From a virus: DNA of 26,388 nt. The position numbers and the translations under genes are program-made. Every line of letters begins with the position of its first letter. Position 1 is the stretch's first letter. The stretch lies in IMG/VR virus record IMGVR_UViG_3300030104_002375, positions 1 through 26,388 of that record; one strand, 5' to 3'. The notes under the pieces were generated by a model, which saw nothing but the letters and a program-made list of their open reading frames with translations, had not been told where the DNA came from and ran no database searches. Positions 20,854 to 26,388 of this stretch are shown piece after piece.

Positions 20854-21840
20854 TTAGTTCTCTGGAACTAATGGTAATCCTAATGACTGTCTAAGTCCAT
20901 TTGCTCTTGGATCACCTACCATTGCATCAAGTGTTGCTTGTTGTTGCTCAGTTATTTTTATTTGTTTTTGTTTTTCAGTAATCTTCTCTACTGACCTAGT
21001 TACATTCTCATCAGATTCAATAACTTGTCTAGTTCCATCCTCATGAATAAGTGTCATAGTTACTTCACCTGTAGGTAACTCACCTTGACGATATAAAACT
21101 CCCGTTCTATCTGTATAATATGTCTCATAGTTAAAGGTAACAGATGTTTTAAGCAACTCAGCATCCCCATATGCTAGTGGTGAAGCAACAACACTAACTG
21201 GAAATGCATTCATTAAATTATATTGAATACTATTTGGAACTTCTACATAACCATTCTTATATAATCTATCCCACTTACTCACAACATCCCTTGTAAATGC
21301 TGTTATCTTCATATTACACTTATATGTTTTGGGATATTTCATCCTCCTATATGCAAAAATATCATCCATTCTTTCCTTAGTACTTTCACCAGATCTACTG
21401 GTGCTATGAATATTTGTTGGGGAAATATATTCAGTCCATGCATTAAAAACATCATTAGTGAAGTAATCCCTTTGAGAATAAAATGTCAATGTCACATCAG
21501 GAAATGTTCTATATGATGCATATCCCTGTGCTATTCCCTGCCTAAGACCCCTAACTGAACTGACTTCTATATTAGTTGATGGTAATACTGCTTCAGAGCA
21601 AAATAATGCCAAATAATCACCAGGATTCTTTGTCATATTACTACTATTCATAGCATACGTATTGATAAACTCTGCTAAAGAGTTATCATTGCCATTATCA
21701 TTAAATGCACTATTAAAATCTATCCACACATCATATACATTATTAAATGCTGGTACTACACCAGACTCAGTACCTACTGTCCAAAGTTGATTGGTAGGTA
21801 TTCTAAATCTTTCTCCAGCAAATAGTTCCTTCCCAGCCAT
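20854..21840 (-). CDS. gp54: gp54-like baseplate tail tube initiator
   Basis: A 328-residue protein (T4 gp54 has 320). The C-terminal half shows the tail-tube-like fold signature FPVSVVASPLAYGDAELLKTSVTFNYETYY, shared by gp54, gp48 and gp19. The N-terminal half has GLRQGIAQGYASYRTFPDVTLTFYS. gp54 sits on gp48 at the top of the hub and starts polymerisation of the tube. A helical Gln/Lys-rich tail follows. It is the first gene of the minus-strand operon, divergent from gp4 across a 34-base gap. gp48, its usual direct neighbour in T4, is here on the opposite strand. Confidence 0.82.
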   Translation of the reverse strand: MAGKELFAGERFRIPTNQLWTVGTESGVVPAFNNVYDVWIDFNSAFNDNGNDNSLAEFINTYAMNSSNMTKNPGDYLALFCSEAVLPSTNIEVSSVRGLRQGIAQGYASYRTFPDVTLTFYSQRDYFTNDVFNAWTEYISPTNIHSTSRSGESTKERMDDIFAYRRMKYPKTYKCNMKITAFTRDVVSKWDRLYKNGYVEVPNSIQYNLMNAFPVSVVASPLAYGDAELLKTSVTFNYETYYTDRTGVLYRQGELPTGEVTMTLIHEDGTRQVIESDENVTRSVEKITEKQKQIKITEQQQATLDAMVGDPRANGLRQSLGLPLVPEN

Positions 21841-21844
21841 CTGG

Positions 21845-21852
21845 TCTAAATA
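21845..21852 (+). promoter_or_regulatory. Candidate late promoter (TCTAAATA) for the gp4 operon
   Basis: TCTAAATA matches seven of eight positions of the T4 late consensus and ends 22 bases before the gp4 ATG. The 34-base gap must also hold the promoter for the divergent gp54 operon. On the minus strand a TATAAT lies at 21861-21866, without a good -35. Confidence 0.4.
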
Positions 21853-21874
21853 AGACTAACATTATATACTATGT

Positions 21875-22312
21875 ATGGCTTATAGTGGGAAGTTTAGACC
21901 AACTAAACCCAGAAAATACAAGGGTGATCCAACAAACATAGTTTTTAGGTCTTTGTGGGAACTAAAATTTATGAAATATTGCGATACTAATAAGAATATA
22001 ATAAAGTGGGCATCTGAAGAGCATGTAATACGTTACAAATCACCAATAGATGAAAAATACCACAGATACTTTCCAGACTTCTATATTAAATACATTGACA
22101 ATAAGGGTAAAACCTTAGAAAGTATAATTGAGATCAAACCACTAAAACAAGTAAATCCACCAAAACAACAAAAAAGAAGAACTAAAAGGTATGTTGCAGA
22201 AGTATATGAATATGCCAAAAATCAGGCAAAATGGAAAGCAGCAGAAGAATATTGTAAAGATAGAAGATGGGATTTTAAAGTACTAACCGAAAAAGAACTT
22301 GGAATTAACTAG
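21875..22312 (+). CDS. gp4: gp4-like head completion protein (nuclease fold)
   Basis: A 145-residue protein (T4 gp4 has 150) with the head-completion pattern: FRSLWELKFMKYCD, IKWASEEHVIRY, YFPDFYIKY and IIEIKPLKQ. E29, D68, E86 and K88 form a PD-(D/E)xK-type site, so a nuclease activity is plausible; in T4 gp4 (with gp50/65) acts after DNA packaging so that the head can join the tail. The ATG at 21875 is chosen over one at 21871 that stops after four codons. It begins the plus-strand operon and overlaps the next gene by 14 bases. Confidence 0.85.
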   Translation: MAYSGKFRPTKPRKYKGDPTNIVFRSLWELKFMKYCDTNKNIIKWASEEHVIRYKSPIDEKYHRYFPDFYIKYIDNKGKTLESIIEIKPLKQVNPPKQQKRRTKRYVAEVYEYAKNQAKWKAAEEYCKDRRWDFKVLTEKELGIN

Positions 22313-22727
22313 CAACCTACCAAACTCAAAACTTGTCACATCACCTGAAATAGGACATCTTGTCATGTTTAGGTATAAGGCAAAACTTGCAGATAAGATA
22401 GTATATGACAAAACACCTTGCCTATACGTTGCTATAGATGCTGGTGGGTTCTTTTATGGATGTAATTTACATTATTATCCAATGAATGCAAGAAAGGATA
22501 TATTAGAAACAATAGATGGATTAAGGGAAAGTGCCGATCCTGAATGGGATAGATTTATGTTTGGTAGCAGTGGGTTCCATAAATACTTGAAATCAGAAGT
22601 AGAATCACCATTTCTGGATATTCCAATGGAAGAATGGGAACTAGCAATTTCTTTACCAACAGAAGATTTCGTAAGAACTTTTCGTGGAACGGAAGTTCCT
22701 GTGTCAAATAGGAGTATGTGGAAATGA
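22299..22727 (+). CDS. Hypothetical protein between gp4 and gp48, likely TTG start
   Basis: A 142-residue soluble protein with an SH3-like or barrel-like start (GHLVMFRYKAKLADK...PCLYVAIDAGGFFYGCNLHYYP) and a helical, acidic C-terminal half. No confident family. In this frame a stop at 22284 leaves no ATG before 22365. The TTG at 22299 therefore seems to be the start, keeping the N-terminal segment and giving a 14-base overlap with gp4. It ends in an ATGA overlap with gp48. The position suggests a tail or head-tail assembly role. Confidence 0.65.
   Translation: MELTSNLPNSKLVTSPEIGHLVMFRYKAKLADKIVYDKTPCLYVAIDAGGFFYGCNLHYYPMNARKDILETIDGLRESADPEWDRFMFGSSGFHKYLKSEVESPFLDIPMEEWELAISLPTEDFVRTFRGTEVPVSNRSMWK
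22710..22714 (+). promoter_or_regulatory. Ribosome binding site deciding the gp48 start
   Basis: AGGAG lies nine bases before the ATG at 22724 and only three before the alternative in-frame GTG at 22718. It also precedes an out-of-frame ATG at 22716 that stops after three codons. Together with the ATGA overlap it favours 22724. Confidence 0.55.
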
Positions 22728-24292
22728 GTAATAAAGTTAAATCATATTCATTCCCTACTGCTGGTTCTTCAGAAAATTTTGAAGTAACTTTAGAAGGATT
22801 TAAGTATCAAGTAGTATACAATACCAATCCAAATAGTAACAATTTCCTCAATATAATCTCAGTTAAAAAAAGAAGTGGTTTGTCTTGGGAACCTGTAGGA
22901 CCTACAATAGAAGGACTGGTAAAAAATGATGAAGCTACAAAATTAGAATTTACTAAAAAACTAGCAGTACATAAATTAGGAGTAAATCAGGCTGGAGAAC
23001 CTTGGATAACTCACGCTGCAAATGCAGCCGATATATCAGGTAATGGAGAATTGTGGGCTAACGTACCAACAATAGAAAGCTTCTATTTACCGAATGGTCA
23101 AAAATCAACAAGTCTTATAACTGAAGGATTAGATCTAACAAAAACAGTTAAGGTTAATTCTAATTTTGAAACAGACCTTAATGTAGAAACAGAAACTACT
23201 TTGGGTGAAGTAAAAAAAGTACCATCTATTGAAAATGCATCTAATTTAAGTTATCCATTAAATGCTTATAAAAGCGAGATTAATGTACAAGATCATATAA
23301 TAATAGAAGCATTTAAGTATAGAGCACCTCAAGAGCAATTGGCTCCTGTCCTTCAAGGTAACTGGGATGCGATGTCAACCCTTAAAGAACCAGATGGAAA
23401 AAAGGGAGCAGAAAGTTTTGTTAAAAGTGTAACTAAAGGTTTACCTAGAAATAGTAATATACAACAATACCATGGTTTAGTTAAATTACCAATACCTAAT
23501 GAATTACAAATGTCTAACGGCATTTCGTGGGGTGATGAAAGTGCTAATGCATTTACTACTGCTGCGTTCTTAGGTGCAACAAACACAATTAGGCAAAAGG
23601 GTACAGATCCATTTGCCCTTCTTAAAGCTGGAGCAACTGGTACTAGAGATATAGTATCTGGTTTAACGAATGGGCAAGGAAATAATGAAGACTTCAAAAC
23701 GCTTGCAAGTGCATTTGGAGCACAATTTGCACTAGGTAGTATTGGTATAAATGTAGATCCAGGACAAATGATCACACGTGCTACTGGTAAGGCAATAAAC
23801 CCTAATTTAGAACTACTATTCAATGGTCCTAAGTTAAGGAATTTCTCATTTAACTTCTTATTTGCACCAAATGATACAAATGAAGCATCTGAAGTACGAA
23901 AGATTCAAAAGTTCTTGAAGAAATGTATGTCTCCATCAAGAAGTAGTGGAAATAGACTATTCATAGATACTCCAGACGTATTCAGAATACGTTTTAGAAG
24001 TGGTAGTGACAGAATAGGTGGTGTTGGTATGATAAAGATATGTGCTATGACTAAATGTGCAATAAACTATAGTCCTGAAAACACATGGATGTCATACAGT
24101 GATAAAAATGCAGGTGCTATGCCAGTAAGAAGTAACATGACTTGTGATTTTACTGAATTAACACCTATATTCCAAGATCATTATGAGAAGGATGTATGGG
24201 GCGATGATCAACAATTTGCAGATCTAAGAGACCTTCAAGTTCCTAATGGTGCAAATGCTTTCCAAGAAAATACCGATGATGTAGGATTCTAA
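22724..24292 (+). CDS. gp48: gp48-like baseplate tail tube cap
   Basis: A 522-residue protein, longer than T4 gp48 (364). The family part is the C-terminal third: LLFNGPKLRNFSFNFLFAP, DTNEASEVRKIQKFLKK, DVFRIRFR, INYSPENTWMSY and MTCDFTELTPIFQDHY. This is the tube-like fold that caps the hub and receives gp54. The extra N-terminal 200 residues contain a beta-rich segment, and the middle has Gly/Ala-rich helices. The start at 22724 is chosen for the ATGA overlap and AGGAG spacing. gp53 follows with a TAATG overlap. Confidence 0.82.
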   Translation: MSNKVKSYSFPTAGSSENFEVTLEGFKYQVVYNTNPNSNNFLNIISVKKRSGLSWEPVGPTIEGLVKNDEATKLEFTKKLAVHKLGVNQAGEPWITHAANAADISGNGELWANVPTIESFYLPNGQKSTSLITEGLDLTKTVKVNSNFETDLNVETETTLGEVKKVPSIENASNLSYPLNAYKSEINVQDHIIIEAFKYRAPQEQLAPVLQGNWDAMSTLKEPDGKKGAESFVKSVTKGLPRNSNIQQYHGLVKLPIPNELQMSNGISWGDESANAFTTAAFLGATNTIRQKGTDPFALLKAGATGTRDIVSGLTNGQGNNEDFKTLASAFGAQFALGSIGINVDPGQMITRATGKAINPNLELLFNGPKLRNFSFNFLFAPNDTNEASEVRKIQKFLKKCMSPSRSSGNRLFIDTPDVFRIRFRSGSDRIGGVGMIKICAMTKCAINYSPENTWMSYSDKNAGAMPVRSNMTCDFTELTPIFQDHYEKDVWGDDQQFADLRDLQVPNGANAFQENTDDVGF

Positions 24293-24954
24293 TGGCTTAT
24301 TTCGACTTATTCCCAAATATACACTTACCAACGTATAATAAGCACAATTCAAGCTTAGATTATACATTATCTAAGAACTTATTTAAACGTGCAAAAATAA
24401 GAGATGACTTATTCCAAAATGTCACCTCTTTTGATAAATTTACGGTAATTGGTGATACTAGACCAGATCAGGTTGCAGAACGTCTTTATGGTGACTCTGG
24501 GTTAGACTGGATTATACTAATATCCAATAATGTACTAAATGTACGTGAAGAGTGGCCTATTGGTCAAACTGAGTTAAACAACTATTTGCTCAATAAGTAT
24601 AGTGACGATCAACTAAGATCTGTCCATCATTACGAAACTAAGAAAATAAGTGATACTAGCGGAAATATGGTAATGAGTAAAGGAAATATAGTTGACGAAA
24701 ACTTCAGTTTTGAGTTTTTAGACCAAGGAACGAATAAAACCGTTACAGGCAGTGATTTACTAAATTCTGTAACTTGGTTTGAATGGGAAATTAAGAAAAA
24801 TGAAGAAAAAAGGAATATATGGGTATTACGACCAGGTTGGTTAGAAACTGTAATTGAAGATATGAAGCAAATTATGACATATACCAATTCTTCCCAATAC
24901 ATTAATTCTAGACATAAAAAAGGAACTAACTTAAGGATATTATCCCCAAGATAG
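24292..24954 (+). CDS. gp53: gp53-like baseplate wedge protein
   Basis: A 220-residue protein (T4 gp53 has 196). It starts with MAYFDLFPNI and carries the conserved GDTRPDQVAERLYGDSGLDWIIL segment, a LysM-like fold in T4 gp53, and a C-terminal WVLRPGWLETVIEDMKQIM...GTNLRILSPR. gp53 clamps neighbouring wedges together around the hub. It is the last gene of the plus-strand operon. The next gene to the right is convergent, 79 bases away. Confidence 0.85.
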   Translation: MAYFDLFPNIHLPTYNKHNSSLDYTLSKNLFKRAKIRDDLFQNVTSFDKFTVIGDTRPDQVAERLYGDSGLDWIILISNNVLNVREEWPIGQTELNNYLLNKYSDDQLRSVHHYETKKISDTSGNMVMSKGNIVDENFSFEFLDQGTNKTVTGSDLLNSVTWFEWEIKKNEEKRNIWVLRPGWLETVIEDMKQIMTYTNSSQYINSRHKKGTNLRILSPR

Positions 24955-25033
24955 TTCCAAAAAGGTATTTGACCAAAAAATTGCGGAGATTTTTTTCCCG
25001 AATTAGGGGAATTAAAAATCGAATTTGCCTGTG
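24955..25033. other. Convergent intergenic gap, possible weak terminator
   Basis: Between the stops of gp53 and the small membrane protein. AAAAAAT and ATTTTTT (24975-24997) can pair around GCGGAG-type loop bases and are followed by a T-run on the plus strand. TTCCC and GGGGAA further on could add a second short stem. No strong GC-rich terminator is seen. Confidence 0.3.
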
Positions 25034-25309
25034 CTAAAAAGGCTTTGGATGTGTGGTAACATCACCATGTATCTCACCGATGTCATCGATGTGTGCATGA
25101 TCTATGTTAGCATGATCGACACTGATGTGTGAATCTTCTACTACCTTGACCTTGTATACAATCTTGGATGTCTTCTTAGCAAAGTGAAGATCTATCCTCT
25201 TCTTTAACCAATATAAGAAAGCGAGTACCAATATAAATTGGATGCCTTCACCCCAAGACATATTCCATGCTTGGTTTAGGTCAAGACTTGTTGCTGCAAT
25301 GTAATACAC
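25034..25309 (-). CDS. Small membrane protein with His-rich tail, downstream of gp32
   Basis: A 91-residue protein. Residues about 22-35 (GIQFILVLAFLYWLKKR) form one membrane segment followed by positive charges, so the C-terminus is probably cytoplasmic. The tail carries regularly spaced His/Asp (HISVDHANIDHAHIDDIGEIHGD). No family recognised. It starts with GTG directly after the gp32 TAA, and an unusually strong GGAGGAG (25313-25319), lying within the end of gp32, supports this start. It is probably co-transcribed with gp32, so likely early to middle expression. Confidence 0.65.
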   Translation of the reverse strand: MYYIAATSLDLNQAWNMSWGEGIQFILVLAFLYWLKKRIDLHFAKKTSKIVYKVKVVEDSHISVDHANIDHAHIDDIGEIHGDVTTHPKPF

Positions 25310-26218
25310 TTACTCCTCCGCTAGGCGTTGGAAGTATTTTAGTGCCTCATCATCAGCATCAACTTGTCCATCGTTAGCAGTCGATGGGTGTGCTGCAACA
25401 GGTTCTTTCTTCTGTACGTATACAGGTTGTTCTTCCTCGGCAACCTCTGGGTCTATTCGAGGAGTCTTTGTGGTTGGATTAAGTACACTATCCATACGCT
25501 TCTCTAAGTCAGCATATGCTTTGAACTCTGTAGGTTTAGTAAACTCTTCTAGAGAATACTGTTTCTTCCATAGTCCTTCTAGTGCATCATCATCTTCTAG
25601 TAGTGGTTCAACTGAACCAAACTCTGATGAATCGTAGTTACGATACCCTGCAACGTTCTTAATTTTCATCTTGAAGTTAGCACCCTGCCAGAAATCGAAT
25701 GGATCAATTGCTGTCTCATCCTCATATTCTGGTTGCATAGAAGCAGTTATCTTATCAAAGATCTTCTTACCAAACTTGAAGAGGAATACTCCACCTTCAT
25801 TGTGTGGGTTTGCTGGATCCTTAACAACATAGATGTTGGCAATGTAAGTTAACTTACGTTTCTGATTACGTGCTTGTGCCCGTTCAGGTGAGCCATCACC
25901 ACCACTGTTCCAAAGTATTCTATTGTACTCTGATACTGGATCTTTTTGACCCAATGTGGTTAAACTGTTCTCAATGTACCAACCACCAGGTCCTTGGAAA
26001 GCATGTGAATATAACTTTGCCCAAGGTAGTTCTTCACCTTCTGGTGCTGGTAGAAATCTGATAACGGCATAACCGTTACCTGCTTTGTCTACTTCTGGTT
26101 TCCATACACGCTCATCAGCACCAACTTTAGTGCCTTTAGACATCTTTTCTATCTCAGTCGTCAGTTTGGACGTGAGACTGCCGAGTCGTGATTGTTTCTT
26201 TAGATCTGCGAATGACAT
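25310..26218 (-). CDS. gp32: gp32-like single-stranded DNA-binding protein
   Basis: A 302-residue protein (T4 gp32 has 301). The N-terminus MSFADLKKQSRLGSLTSKL resembles the basic cooperativity segment. The core has ERVWKPEVDKAGNGYAVIRFLPAP, LPWAKLYSHAF, GPGGWYIENSLTTLG, PVSEYNR and GGVFLFKFGKKIFDKI. The C-terminus is acidic (DGQVDADDEALKYFQRLAEE), as needed for partner binding. It coats ssDNA in replication, recombination and repair. The protein contains no cysteine, so the zinc site of T4 gp32 is missing. A near-consensus sigma70 promoter precedes it; the predicted leader is about 28 A/T-rich bases without Shine-Dalgarno, compatible with autogenous control by gp32 binding. Confidence 0.93.
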   Translation of the reverse strand: MSFADLKKQSRLGSLTSKLTTEIEKMSKGTKVGADERVWKPEVDKAGNGYAVIRFLPAPEGEELPWAKLYSHAFQGPGGWYIENSLTTLGQKDPVSEYNRILWNSGGDGSPERAQARNQKRKLTYIANIYVVKDPANPHNEGGVFLFKFGKKIFDKITASMQPEYEDETAIDPFDFWQGANFKMKIKNVAGYRNYDSSEFGSVEPLLEDDDALEGLWKKQYSLEEFTKPTEFKAYADLEKRMDSVLNPTTKTPRIDPEVAEEEQPVYVQKKEPVAAHPSTANDGQVDADDEALKYFQRLAEE

Positions 26219-26253
26219 TTAGATTTGTGGATTAATTGATTGTCAATAAACAT

Positions 26254-26282
26254 AGTATACACCAGTATTTAGGTGATGTCAA
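26254..26282 (-). promoter_or_regulatory. Sigma70 promoter of gp32
   Basis: On the minus strand a perfect TTGACA (26277-26282) is followed after exactly 17 bases by TATACT (26254-26259; five of six matches to TATAAT). Transcription should start near 26247, about 28 bases before the gp32 ATG. A CTAAATA lies within the spacer, perhaps by chance. Confidence 0.75.
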
Positions 26283-26285
26283 GAC

Positions 26286-26310
26286 AAAAAAAAACCCCCT
26301 AGATGGAGGT
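26286..26310 (-). terminator. Rho-independent terminator upstream of gp32
   Basis: On the minus strand ACCTCC pairs with GGGGGT (one G-U) around an ATCTA loop and is followed by nine T. The G-U pair and the T-run show that it works on minus-strand transcripts. It should end transcription from a gene to the right of the window, just before the gp32 promoter. Confidence 0.75.
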
Positions 26311-26388
26311 GTGGGAGGTTGGATTAATGTATACCAACAAGTAAGGGGCATTGCTACATGAGTAGATTTTTACCTTACTGTCTGAGAC
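26299..26388 (-). CDS. Possible 3' end of a minus-strand gene cut by the window edge
   Basis: From base 26388 one minus-strand frame stays open for 29 codons and stops with TAG at 26299-26301, inside the terminator stem. The peptide ends YINPTSHTSI. The other two minus frames stop at once. It could be a gene end or simply an open stretch; the terminator shows that some transcript comes from this side. Confidence 0.3.
   Translation of the reverse strand, partial: VSDSKVKIYSCSNAPYLLVYINPTSHTSI

Noticed and set aside
22718-22723. GTG start for gp48
   Set aside because: Only three bases from the AGGAG; the ATG at 22724 has better spacing and an ATGA overlap.
23353-23823. 156-codon minus-strand open frame inside gp48
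   Set aside because: It lies opposite a recognised gene, has low-complexity composition and no family features.
26358-26388. Plus-strand start MSRFLPYCLR after an AAGGGG
   Set aside because: Only ten codons are visible, and the minus-strand terminator next to it points to a minus-strand gene.
1-26388. CRISPR arrays, tRNA genes, insertion sequences, integrase or attachment sites
   Set aside because: No regularly spaced direct repeats, cloverleaf with a T-loop motif, transposase or integrase motifs were seen by eye.

Overview
This window looks like part of the genome of a T4-like marine myovirus. It is AT-rich, tightly packed with overlapping genes, and carries recognisable relatives of T4 baseplate, tail-tube and head-completion proteins plus the ssDNA-binding protein gp32. 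The very long Gly-rich and S74-type fibre proteins, the lysozyme-free gp5, and the small nuclease and nucleotidyltransferase genes resemble phages of picocyanobacteria or related marine bacteria. No photosynthesis or other host-specific marker lies in the window, so the host is inferred.

Layout, left to right. (1) 1-1130, minus strand: a cut-off hypothetical gene, a HxGH-type nucleotidyltransferase and a staphylococcal-nuclease-like enzyme. (2) 1153-9689, minus strand: two huge fibre genes, a 1,005-residue Gly-rich adhesin-like protein and an 1,839-residue modular protein ending in an S74 self-processing chaperone domain. (3) 9690-9732: two T4-type late promoters facing each other. (4) 9733-10500, plus strand: a coiled-coil protein. 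(5) 10490-11371, minus strand: three small genes with their own sigma70-type promoter. (6) 11422-21840, minus strand: an almost gapless baseplate-hub operon. In transcription order it holds gp54, gp26, a gp51-like protein, a SleB-type hydrolase, a tape-measure-like unknown, a sulfotransferase, a gp27-like hub, a His-rich small protein, gp5, a beta-helix spike protein and a structural protein. (7) 21875-24954, plus strand: gp4, an unknown gene with a likely TTG start, gp48 and gp53. (8) 25034-26388, minus strand: a small membrane protein, gp32 with a near-consensus sigma70 promoter, and a terminator belonging to a gene beyond the edge.

How the genes fit together. gp27-like, gp5 and the beta-helix protein should form the hub and puncturing spike. 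The hydrolase probably supplies the wall-cutting activity that T4 keeps inside gp5. gp26 and gp51 help assemble the hub, gp48 and gp54 start the tube, gp53 belongs to the wedge, and gp4 finishes the head. Most neighbouring late genes overlap as ATGA or TAATG, which points to translational coupling. The least expected item is a complete-looking PAPS-dependent sulfotransferase gene embedded, with coupled overlaps, among the hub genes. The small-gene cassette with a sigma70-type promoter inside late-gene territory is the second.
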